From contig CALCUD010000070.1 of assembly GCA_937906775.1 (NCBI GenBank), forward strand, positions 1-12,209: a stretch of 12,209 nucleotides of DNA, written 5' to 3'. A program made the translations under genes and the position numbers. Numbering within the stretch: position 1 is the stretch's first letter; each line of letters starts with the position of its first letter. Source of the DNA: an uncultured Clostridia bacterium. GTDB lineage: Bacteria; Bacillota; Clostridia; Christensenellales; Aristaeellaceae. This document shows, one piece after another, positions 5,588-12,209 of the stretch. Below the pieces are notes generated by a model, which was not told the DNA's origin, searched no databases, and saw only the letters and a program-made list of their open reading frames with translations.

Positions 5588-6722
5588 CCCGAATCTCTTT
5601 CCTGCCGGACGTATTCTGAAATCCTACGGTACCGATTATTCCGGAATGGTAAACCGCCTGCTCACGGAAGCGGATCTTGCCGGTATGATCGTTCGCAAAG
5701 CTGTATCTCTCGGCAGGGACCCTTCCCGTATGAGGATCGTTCTGAAACCGAATCTGATTTCCTGTACCCCCGCGGAATTTGGGGCAACAACACACCCGCA
5801 AATCGTTGCGGCCCTGGCCGGATATCTTCAGGCAAACGGATTCAGGGACCTGACCGTGATGGAAGGTTCCTGGGTCGGCGACCTGACGCCGGAAGCATTT
5901 GAATATTGCGGATATAACGAACTTTCCCGTGAATACGGGATTCGGCTCGTTGATACGCAGCGGGAACCTTCCGTTTCCTGTGACTGCGGCGGTCTGGAAC
6001 TGAATATCTGCCGTTGTGTCCGGGATGCAGATTTCCTCATCAACCTGCCGGTTCTGAAAGGTCATTGTCAGACGAAAGTCACCTGCAGTCTCAAAAATCT
6101 TAAGGGGCTGATTCCGAATTCCGAAAAACGCCGTTTTCATACAATGGGGCTTCACAAGCCGATAGCGCATTTGAATCTGGGGATCCGGCCGGATCTGATC
6201 CTGACCGATCACATCTGCGGCGACCCGGATTTTGAAGAAGGCGGTCACCCGCTCGCCCGGAACTGTATTATGCTTTCTGTCGACCCGGTCCTGACAGACG
6301 CGTACGGCGCAACGCTTCTCGGGTGGAATCCGGAAGATATAGAATATATATCTCTGGCCGATTCTCTCGGCGTCGGTTCCATGGACCTTTCAACAGCCGA
6401 TATTCGCGTTGTGGAGGGAACCGATACGGAAGTTCCTCCGCTTACCCGCAGTCTGCTCCGCATCGAATATGCCGCTGAAGCCGTTGATTCATGCAGCGCC
6501 TGCTACGGCTCACTGATGGAGGCATTGGACCGGCTGGAACATGAAAATCTTTTGAACCGGCTGCCCTGCAGAATTGCCATCGGTCAGGGATATCAGGGCA
6601 AATCCGGCCTGTTCGGCGTCGGGCGCTGTACTTCCGGTTTCAAAAAATCCGTATCCGGTTGTCCCCCGGACGCCGGCGCGGTCTATGACGCCCTGATCCG
6701 CTGGATCCGGGAAAATGAATGA
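5580..6722 (+). CDS. DUF362 domain-containing protein
   Basis: A 380-aa DUF362 protein of unknown biochemical role. Recognisable family features are VLKPNLISC, GATTHPQIVAAL, GFRDLTVMEGSW, DADFLINLPVLKGHCQTKVT followed by SLKNLKGLIP, and then SVDPVLTDAYGATLLGW. Many DUF362 proteins end in a ferredoxin-like 4Fe-4S region; this one instead has a C-terminal part with a CSAC motif (about C305, C308), C330, GVGRC (C350) and GCPP (C361), which could bind a metal or cluster. Earlier cysteines (CDCGG, ICRC at about 140-150) may add to this. The ATG at 5580 overlaps the LytTR stop by 8 bp, so translation is probably coupled; its own ribosome binding site is poor. The stop lies 37 bp before the start of the uridine phosphorylase gene. 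Why a DUF362 protein travels with a LytTR regulator and Udp is unclear. Confidence 0.88.
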   Translation: MNNPNLFPAGRILKSYGTDYSGMVNRLLTEADLAGMIVRKAVSLGRDPSRMRIVLKPNLISCTPAEFGATTHPQIVAALAGYLQANGFRDLTVMEGSWVGDLTPEAFEYCGYNELSREYGIRLVDTQREPSVSCDCGGLELNICRCVRDADFLINLPVLKGHCQTKVTCSLKNLKGLIPNSEKRRFHTMGLHKPIAHLNLGIRPDLILTDHICGDPDFEEGGHPLARNCIMLSVDPVLTDAYGATLLGWNPEDIEYISLADSLGVGSMDLSTADIRVVEGTDTEVPPLTRSLLRIEYAAEAVDSCSACYGSLMEALDRLEHENLLNRLPCRIAIGQGYQGKSGLFGVGRCTSGFKKSVSGCPPDAGAVYDALIRWIRENE

Positions 6723-6759
6723 TCCCGGGAATAAAGCCCCGAATAAAGGAGGAAACGAT

Positions 6760-7533
6760 ATGCAGGAACTTGAGAAGCAATTTCATCTTCGCTGTGCGGC
6801 TGGAGATATCGGCCGATATGTGATTCTGGCCGGTGATCCGGGGCGGATTCCAAAAATCGCCGCTCTCCTGGACAATGCTGTTCCCTTTGGTCAGAACAGA
6901 GAATACAATATCTGGAACGGCATGCTGGACGGCGTTCCGGTTACTGCCTGTTCCACAGGGATCGGAGCTCCTTCTTCCGCCATCGCGATAGAGGAACTCC
7001 ACGCCTGCGGCGCGGATACATTTATCCGTACCGGTACATGCGGAGGAATCGATCTTGAAGTTCAGTCCGGAGATATTGTCGTAGCCACCGGTGCGATCCG
7101 GTATGAGCATACTTCACAGGAATATGCGCCGCTGGAATTTCCCGCTGTCGCAGATCTTGATATCGCCGTTGCTCTCCGGGATGTTTCCGTTTCTCTCGGA
7201 AACAGGACGCATACCGGCATCGTGCAGTGTAAGGATTCTTTCTACGGCCAGCATGATCCGGCAAGAATGCCCGTATCCGGTGAACTGCTGGCAAAATGGG
7301 AAGCCTGGAAGCGTCTTGGCGTTAAAGCTTCTGAAATGGAATCCTCCGCACTCTTTGTCATCGCTTCGGCACTGGGATGCCGCTGCGGTTCCTGCTTTCA
7401 TGTAGTCTGGAATCAGGAAAGGGAAAAACTCGGCCTGGATCAGAAAATGAACGAGGATACCTCCATGTCTGTTCGAATTGCTGTTGAAGCCATGCGCAGG
7501 ATCATCCGGCAGGACATGGACCGTTCTGTCTGA
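6760..7533 (+). CDS. udp: Uridine phosphorylase
   Basis: Cytosolic enzyme of pyrimidine salvage: uridine + phosphate gives uracil + ribose-1-phosphate. The 257-aa protein has the PNP/Udp family pattern: phosphate-binding VILAGDPGRIPKIAALLD (near 21-38), NREYNIWNG, ACSTGIGAPSSAIAIEEL, FIRTGTCGGI, the uridine phosphorylase-typical YAPLEFPAVADLD, the uracil-binding region DSFYGQHDPARMP (Gln and Arg match the E. coli Udp Q166/R168 region), and SEMESSALFVIA (E-M-E ribose site). I chose ATG 6760 because AAAGGAGG lies 7 nt upstream; the in-frame ATG at 6715 overlaps the DUF362 gene and lacks a clear site. It is the last gene of the plus-strand operon and is followed by a strong terminator. Closely related nucleoside phosphorylases with other specificities exist, but the uracil-site residues favour uridine. 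Confidence 0.93.
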   Translation: MQELEKQFHLRCAAGDIGRYVILAGDPGRIPKIAALLDNAVPFGQNREYNIWNGMLDGVPVTACSTGIGAPSSAIAIEELHACGADTFIRTGTCGGIDLEVQSGDIVVATGAIRYEHTSQEYAPLEFPAVADLDIAVALRDVSVSLGNRTHTGIVQCKDSFYGQHDPARMPVSGELLAKWEAWKRLGVKASEMESSALFVIASALGCRCGSCFHVVWNQEREKLGLDQKMNEDTSMSVRIAVEAMRRIIRQDMDRSV

Positions 7534-7549
7534 TTTTCCCTGTATGATG

Positions 7550-7587
7550 AAAACGCCTTCCGGAAGATCAGATCCGGAAGGCGTTTT
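7550..7587. terminator. Bidirectional rho-independent terminator between convergent operons
   Basis: A perfect 15-bp inverted repeat (AAAACGCCTTCCGGA / TCCGGAAGGCGTTTT) with an 8-nt loop. The A-rich and T-rich ends give a U-tract on either strand. It lies 17 bp after udp and 10 bp after the end of the capA-like gene, which are convergent, so it should stop transcription both ways. Confidence 0.92.
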
Positions 7588-7596
7588 TGCATATAT

Positions 7597-8916
7597 TTAT
7601 TTTCTTTCTTCGACCGGCGAATCCGCAAGCGCGTCCTGAACAGCAGTCAGTGCTTTCTTCATCACCTTGATCTGGTCATTATCCATTCCGTCCGGCGCCG
7701 TCGCGTCCGATGCGATCACACGGTAATAATACTGGCTGTCCTGTTTGTATTTCCAGATATATGTCGGCGTATAGGTCGCCCGGTCGATGCGGACAGACCT
7801 GCCGTCATATGTCACGTTAAGATTCAGCAGGCACCCGGCGATTCTGGCTGCACTTCCGCGGTCATCGCTGAGAAGAGCCCCCAGACTGTATGCGCAAAAC
7901 ACCTGATGTTCGCTTCCGTCTTCCCGTTTTCCGGTCAGATACTCCATTTTCTGGACAGATCTGATGCCGCTTCCGATAATGATGTCCGCGCCGGCGTCCG
8001 CGATCATTTGGGCCAGGGCAGTTTCCGTTTTCCCCGGTGCCTTCGCATTCGTTTTTCCCCATTGGATCAGAACGATTACCACATCCGCCTGATTCCGGGC
8101 TGTCCGGATCTCTTCCGTAATTTCCCCGGTGTCAGTACCCGGAACCATGCGTGAAGTTCCGTTCTTTATCATCGCTTTTCTTGTGCTGTCCGGAACCGTG
8201 TCTGTGTATTGGAGCAATGCGACTCTGACCCCGTTCACTGTCCGGATTTCCGGAGCCGCATCTGCCGCGTCGCTGAAGATGCCGAGCGTGTTCAATCCTG
8301 CGCTTCGAAGCGCAACACGGGTAGCTCCGACGCCTTCCTCTTTCTTGTCCCATATTCTGGAAAAGCCAGCCGCAACGGTATCAAATCCGGCATTCTTCAG
8401 CATCTCTGCACAGCAAGTCGGTACAACGGCCTGCGATACTTTGATGTTATCCATCAGGATATTTTCGAGAAATACCGTGTTGATATCCGCATCGATATAG
8501 GGTATCAGCAGGTTCAGCAGAGGCGTAAAATCATATTTTTTGGAATCATTTGAGTATCCGCTTTTCCGTGAATTGCTTTCCAGCGCCACCGTCCCGCCCG
8601 CCGTCAGGGTAAAGGACCCCTCTGCCGGTCGCGGATCCGGGGTCGCGGTTGCAGCCGATTTTACCGTCGCAGCAGGCGCTTCGCCGCTGACCGGATCCGT
8701 TTTCTCCGTACCCGGATGAACCGGAATATCATCGATCTGATCGCGTGGATCGGATTTGTCCAGTGCCAGAACCTGCATGGTCAAAGCGGAAAGATCTACC
8801 CGCTGTCCGGAAGAAAGCCGGGTAATCATGAAGATCGTAACAAACAGTATGACCGCTGTAACAGCCAGTGTCAGTACCGTTCCGACAGAAATCCCGCTGA
8901 ACAGTTTTTTCTTCAC
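7597..8916 (-). CDS. Membrane-anchored CapA-family (PGA_cap fold) protein with degenerate active site
   Basis: A 439-aa protein: a short basic N-terminus, one membrane segment (about 9-32), a Pro/Ala/Thr-rich spacer (about 55-100), then a calcineurin-like PGA_cap domain (about 101-355), likely outside the cell. The fold is recognisable from AGFDTVAAGF, GLNTLGIFSDA, NGVRVALLQYTD, ADVVIVLIQWG, DAGADIIIGSG and CAYSLGALL. Catalytic CapA relatives carry GD, NLE, NNH, HWG, GHHPH and SLGNF; here the same places read GG (107-108), FLE (149-151), FSR (185-187), QWG (285-287), GSGIRS (315-320) and SLGAL (344-348). All expected metal ligands are thus lost, and I infer a binding or structural role rather than hydrolysis. 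The start is GTG at 8916 (AAGGA about 10 nt upstream). It is the last gene of the SH3b operon, 24 bp after the 38-aa membrane ORF. Confidence 0.85.
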   Translation of the reverse strand: MKKKLFSGISVGTVLTLAVTAVILFVTIFMITRLSSGQRVDLSALTMQVLALDKSDPRDQIDDIPVHPGTEKTDPVSGEAPAATVKSAATATPDPRPAEGSFTLTAGGTVALESNSRKSGYSNDSKKYDFTPLLNLLIPYIDADINTVFLENILMDNIKVSQAVVPTCCAEMLKNAGFDTVAAGFSRIWDKKEEGVGATRVALRSAGLNTLGIFSDAADAAPEIRTVNGVRVALLQYTDTVPDSTRKAMIKNGTSRMVPGTDTGEITEEIRTARNQADVVIVLIQWGKTNAKAPGKTETALAQMIADAGADIIIGSGIRSVQKMEYLTGKREDGSEHQVFCAYSLGALLSDDRGSAARIAGCLLNLNVTYDGRSVRIDRATYTPTYIWKYKQDSQYYYRVIASDATAPDGMDNDQIKVMKKALTAVQDALADSPVEERK

Positions 8917-8940
8917 CTTATCCGAATCCTTCCGACTTTA

Positions 8941-9057
8941 TCAGAATACCTGGCTGAGCAAAGCGGCTACCACAACCGTCACAACCATCACGATGGCCAC
9001 TGCCAGCGCGATGATCCTCGTCATTTTCTTTTTTCTGTCTTCATTTCTCCGGGACAT
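8941..9057 (-). CDS. 38-aa single-pass membrane protein between the SH3b and CapA-like genes
   Basis: A short ORF with a strong ribosome binding site (GGAGG at 9070-9066, 8 nt before the ATG). The product has a very basic N-terminus (MSRRNEDRKKKMTR), then a continuous hydrophobic stretch from about residue 15 to 33 (Ile/Ala/Val-rich) and the end LLSQVF. Positive residues before the membrane segment predict N-in topology with almost nothing outside. It sits 33 bp after the SH3b gene and 24 bp before the CapA-like gene on the same strand, which supports co-transcription. I do not recognise a named family; it could be a small partner that helps assemble or anchor the two larger membrane proteins. 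Confidence 0.7.
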   Translation of the reverse strand: MSRRNEDRKKKMTRIIALAVAIVMVVTVVVAALLSQVF

Positions 9058-9090
9058 GATTCTCGCCTCCGATATGATGCTCTGAGATCA

Positions 9091-12000
9091 TTACTTGTCC
9101 TGTCGCCCGGAATCGCCGTTATCCGCGGACTGTCCGGCCCGCTGTGAACGTCTCCTCTGCGCGTTTTCCGTATTTCTGCTTCCTTCAGGCCGGAAAGAAG
9201 CGGTATAGCTGTTTTCCTCATCGCCGGATGAGGTGTACCGGGCATACGGATTCTCAATCGGATTTCCGTAAGGCTTTCTTTCTGTGCCGGTTTTCACAGC
9301 AGTCGGTTCCGGCACGGCGCTGCCGTTTCGGTCCGTGTAATGGCCGGTGCGTACTCTGGCAGCCTGTTGCGCGTTGGAAGTTGCAGATGCGGAGGTCATT
9401 CCCGCTCCGGTTCTGGAGGCCGTCTGCTGCCGGTTCGTCTGTGTCTGGGCTGCTCTTTTTCTGGCCGCACGTTGCGCAGCTTCGCGTTTCTTCTTATTGG
9501 CGTACCAGAAGTAGCCGCCCGCACCGCCACCCGCAAGCACGAGCATAGATCCGATCACCCATCCCGCAGCTGAACCCCCGGTTTCCTGCTCAATTTCAGG
9601 CGCGACGGTTTCAAGGGGATTCAATTCCTCAGTGACCGCCGGCGTGGGTTCAGATTCTCCCTCGGCAGTCTTTTCACGGATGTATTCCAGCCCTTCCTGT
9701 ACCTTTGTTTCCTTGTCCGCCGCATCCTGATAATGAGCTTCCAGCAGCGCCTGGATCTTATCATCGCTGATCGTTCCGTTTTTCACATCTTCAACCAGTG
9801 AATCCAGATAATCGTTAGGTTCTTCTTCATTCAGCGGCGCAGGAGTAGCGAACGGGTCAAAGGGTTTATAGCTGACCTGGACTCCGCTGTTCGGATTGGT
9901 CCATGTTTCAACGCGCTGATCTTCCGCGCTGACAATACCGGAGGGTACGCCCGTTGTCTGAGCAGTCTGGGTGCTGCCGCTGTTGTTGGTACCGGTGTTC
10001 GCAGAATTGTTCGTGATACCTTCCAGATAACTGGAAGACTCAAGGAAGTTTTCCAGTTCTTCCAGATTCATCTGTTTAAAGTATTTCCCATTGATATATC
10101 CGACAGTCCCGTTATAGGAAACATGATACCATTCTTCATTGTTGGCAATGACTTTTCCGATAACAAGGCAGAACGCGTACTGCTTCAGAGAAGAGATCCG
10201 TTTGCTGTCTGTGGAAGGACCTTCGCGGAAATTGACGCTTCCGGAAGATACATATCCGTAGCTGCTCAGATCTTGCGGATCATAAGGGGCAACGGTATAT
10301 TCCGGAACAGGTTCCGGTTCGTCTTCTTCCAGATAAGCCATGGCTTCCTGATAGCTGATCATCCGGATCATGTCCGCACGGACATATCCCCAGGTTGAAT
10401 CGTAATCTGTCTGATGCCAGGCTACCCCGTCATTGTATTCCTGACCGGATACATAGACTACCTTATTCGCAGGGAGAACATCCATAATGGCGCTGTTATG
10501 GCTGGGCCAGCTGCGGACATAGATTCCGTCTCCCAGCGTCATTCCGTATCCCGTGACCTGTGGAGGTTCAGCGGTAGGAGCCGCAGTCGGTACTTCAGTA
10601 GGCGCTTCGGTCGGTACCTCGGTTGGAGCTTCGGTAGGCGCTTCGGTCGGTACTTCAGTAGGTGCTTCGGTCGGTACCTCAGTAGGCGCTTCAGTGGGCG
10701 CTTCAGTGGGCGCTTCAGTGGGCGCTTCAGTGGGTGCTTCAGTGGGCGCTTCGGTAGGTATTTCGGTCGGTTCTGCGGTGGGTTCATCGGTAGCTGTCTC
10801 CATACCGTCCAGATCGGCCGCAGACCAGACCGGCACAGGCGTTTCCAGATTAGCCTCCATCCAGGCGCTGCTTTCCTCTTCTGTCAGTACAGACAGGAAT
10901 TTTGTCATAACATAGACCGGTTTTTCGTTTACAAGAATCTGTGTCCAGGATTCCCCTGCGTCATTGATTTCCTCTCGGAGCATATACACATGGGTACCCT
11001 TTTTCTTGAGCTCCGCAACTTTACTTGATTTGGTGGAAGCCTGCTTCCGGACGTTAACATTATTGGAAACGGTTATTCCGTAACGGTTGATCATGGTTCC
11101 CGCAGGAATCGGTGTATCCGCCGGAGTCGGTTCCGGTGTTGATGTAGGCTCTTCTGTCGGTTCGGGTGTTGGTTCAGGCTCTGCTGTTGTTTCCGATGTT
11201 GCCGCGGGTTCTTCTGCCGGTTCATCGGTCGGTTGTTCTTCCTCCGGTACTCCCGCCGTTTCACCGGGAACTGTCTCATGGAAAGGTACAGGCGTATTGG
11301 CTCCGGAATTCATTACCCGGTCGCTCTCTTCCTGTGAAAGAACGTCCACATACCGGCTCATAATATATCCGTACTTTCCGCCGGAAAGAACAGCCATCCA
11401 GTTTTCGCCGTCTTCCCCGATCTGTTCCAGCAAAAGATAAAGATCCGTTCCGATTGCAAAGGAACCAAGTTTTTTGGATCCCGTGTCCGCTTTCGCGCGG
11501 AAGTTGACCTGACTGTTCGTACGGCCATAACGGTTGATCATCGTTCCCAGCGGAATGGGCGTATCTGCAGGAGCAGGTTCCGGATCTGTTTCGGGTTCAG
11601 GGTTCTCTTCAGGTTCCACGGATACATTCTCTCCATCCGGCGCTTCTGACGGTTGCTCCTCAGATTTTTCTGCTAGCTGCTTCTCCGCCGGTTCTTCTGC
11701 CGGTGCTTCGGTCACCGCAATTCCCGGAACAGAATCATGGAACGGAACAGGCGTATTCGCTCCGGAATTCATGATGAAGTCACTTTCTTCCTGGGGAAGA
11801 ATGTCAACGAACTGGCTCATGATATATCCGTAGTGTCCGTTGGAAAGAACAGCCATCCAATTTTCGCCGTCTTCCCCGATCTGCTCCTGTAAAAGATAAA
11901 GATATTCTCCGGAGTTAAAGGAACCGAGTTTTTTGGATCCCGTGTCCGCCTTCGCGCGGAAGTTGACATTTTTGTTCGTACGGCCGTACCGGTTGATCAT

Positions 12001-12209
12001 TGTCCCTATCGGAATCGGAGTATCTGCCGGGACAGGTTCAGGAGTCGGTTCCGGAATCGGTTCCGCTGTCGGTTCTTCTACCTGATCCTCGATACTGGCT
12101 TCGGGTTGTTCTTCGACAGATTCCGGAACGATCTCCGCAACAGGTTCCGGAGTCGGTTCCACGATCGGTTCCTGAGTCGGTTCAGATGTCGGTACTGAGG
12201 TCTGTTCCG
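9091..12209 (-). CDS. Large multi-SH3b cell-surface membrane protein (5' end outside window)
   Basis: At least 1,038 residues are visible; the frame is open to the right edge, so the true start, and any signal peptide, is missing (the GTG at 12162 is not a credible start). Five bacterial SH3 (SH3b) domains follow one another, centred near bases 11880, 11420, 10980, 10440 and 10170. The first three open with GTMINRYG and share xVNFRxxxDT/xxSxKxxxL motifs and a YGYIM-type end; the last two carry YVRSWPS and VNFREGPS. Pro/Glu/Thr/Ala-rich linkers join them, including a long PTEA repeat. The C-terminal part has a low-complexity linker, a Gly-rich membrane segment (bases about 9500-9570, GWVIGSMLVLAGGGAGGYFW) and a basic tail with many Arg/Gln/Ser. 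The predicted topology is SH3b outside and tail inside. SH3b domains often bind peptidoglycan; the ligand here is unknown. First gene in view of an operon with a small membrane protein and a CapA-like protein. Confidence 0.9.
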   Translation of the reverse strand, partial: EQTSVPTSEPTQEPIVEPTPEPVAEIVPESVEEQPEASIEDQVEEPTAEPIPEPTPEPVPADTPIPIGTMINRYGRTNKNVNFRAKADTGSKKLGSFNSGEYLYLLQEQIGEDGENWMAVLSNGHYGYIMSQFVDILPQEESDFIMNSGANTPVPFHDSVPGIAVTEAPAEEPAEKQLAEKSEEQPSEAPDGENVSVEPEENPEPETDPEPAPADTPIPLGTMINRYGRTNSQVNFRAKADTGSKKLGSFAIGTDLYLLLEQIGEDGENWMAVLSGGKYGYIMSRYVDVLSQEESDRVMNSGANTPVPFHETVPGETAGVPEEEQPTDEPAEEPAATSETTAEPEPTPEPTEEPTSTPEPTPADTPIPAGTMINRYGITVSNNVNVRKQASTKSSKVAELKKKGTHVYMLREEINDAGESWTQILVNEKPVYVMTKFLSVLTEEESSAWMEANLETPVPVWSAADLDGMETATDEPTAEPTEIPTEAPTEAPTEAPTEAPTEAPTEAPTEVPTEAPTEVPTEAPTEAPTEVPTEAPTEVPTAAPTAEPPQVTGYGMTLGDGIYVRSWPSHNSAIMDVLPANKVVYVSGQEYNDGVAWHQTDYDSTWGYVRADMIRMISYQEAMAYLEEDEPEPVPEYTVAPYDPQDLSSYGYVSSGSVNFREGPSTDSKRISSLKQYAFCLVIGKVIANNEEWYHVSYNGTVGYINGKYFKQMNLEELENFLESSSYLEGITNNSANTGTNNSGSTQTAQTTGVPSGIVSAEDQRVETWTNPNSGVQVSYKPFDPFATPAPLNEEEPNDYLDSLVEDVKNGTISDDKIQALLEAHYQDAADKETKVQEGLEYIREKTAEGESEPTPAVTEELNPLETVAPEIEQETGGSAAGWVIGSMLVLAGGGAGGYFWYANKKKREAAQRAARKRAAQTQTNRQQTASRTGAGMTSASATSNAQQAARVRTGHYTDRNGSAVPEPTAVKTGTERKPYGNPIENPYARYTSSGDEENSYTASFRPEGSRNTENAQRRRSQRAGQSADNGDSGRQDK
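10571..10798. repeat. Coding 12-bp minisatellite (about 19 units) in the SH3b gene
   Basis: About 19 tandem units of 12 bp on the plus strand (consensus TCAGTGGGCGCT) encode alternating PTEA and PTEV on the minus strand. Units near 10691-10726 are identical and adjacent, while outer units have drifted and show a 24-bp higher-order alternation. Since 12 is a multiple of 3, gain or loss of units changes linker length without shifting the frame. Confidence 0.92.
11281..12019. repeat. Duplicated SH3b module, two copies 459 bp apart
   Basis: The segments 11281-11560 and 11740-12019 align without gaps at an exact offset of 459 bp (153 codons) and share long identical runs such as the region around GTTTTCGCCGTCTTCCCC. 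They encode the first two visible SH3b domains plus the following EESD..MNSGANTPVPFH linker. The third domain shares the layout but is much more diverged. Confidence 0.85.

Noticed and set aside
5478..6248. 256-aa minus-strand ORF opposite the LytTR and DUF362 genes
   Set aside because: Shadow of two well-supported coding genes; no promoter, ribosome site or family features.
10571..10798. Possible CRISPR array
   Set aside because: Units are 12 bp and contiguous without unique spacers, and they encode a Pro/Thr/Glu/Ala linker in frame with flanking SH3b domains.
10553..10915. Plus-strand ORF with repeated SVGA units, and a minus-frame ORF with repeated RPLK units
   Set aside because: Both are out-of-frame readings of the 12-bp repeat in the SH3b gene; a repeat with unit length divisible by 3 keeps several frames open.
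12160..12162. GTG at 12162 as the start of the SH3b protein
   Set aside because: The frame continues open with the same Pro/Glu/Thr linker up to the window edge, and no ribosome site or signal peptide is seen there.

Overview
The window looks like part of a Bacillota (Clostridia-like) chromosome. The signs are strong GGAGG-type ribosome binding sites, TATAAT promoters with extended -10 elements, a TRAM-less rlmD, a LytTR regulator, and a large surface protein with bacterial SH3 domains and Pro/Thr/Glu/Ala linkers. A gut or rumen clostridium is likely, but I cannot fix the genus. The first 1.8 kb is visibly more AT-rich than the rest: two lines I counted by hand gave about 35-42 % GC, against about 50 % or more further right. 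That stretch also holds short or broken genes.

Layout. Bases 1-1287 (minus) carry a LacI-family regulator cut by the window edge, translationally coupled to a 60-aa membrane protein, then remnants: a 36-aa ORF like the tail of an Abi_2 protein and a GNAT acetyltransferase that stops right after its acetyl-CoA loop. At 1662-1778 a 38-aa ORF resembles the N-terminal segment of Fic proteins; its ribosome binding site lies inside the end of rlmD. From 1783 the native-looking sequence begins: rlmD (minus), then an HPt protein and a REC/HD-GYP response regulator (minus; a likely c-di-GMP phosphodiesterase two-gene operon with its own promoter and terminator).

A 263-bp divergent intergenic region follows. 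On the plus strand lie a LytTR response regulator, a DUF362 protein that overlaps it by 8 bp, and uridine phosphorylase, ending in a strong bidirectional terminator at 7550-7587.

From 7597 to the right edge, three minus-strand genes form an operon: a huge multi-SH3b membrane protein (start outside the window), a 38-aa single-pass membrane protein, and a membrane-anchored CapA-fold protein in which every canonical metal/active-site motif is replaced. This cell-surface trio is the best candidate for an undescribed system. The SH3b gene contains a 459-bp-offset module duplication and a 19-unit, 12-bp coding minisatellite.
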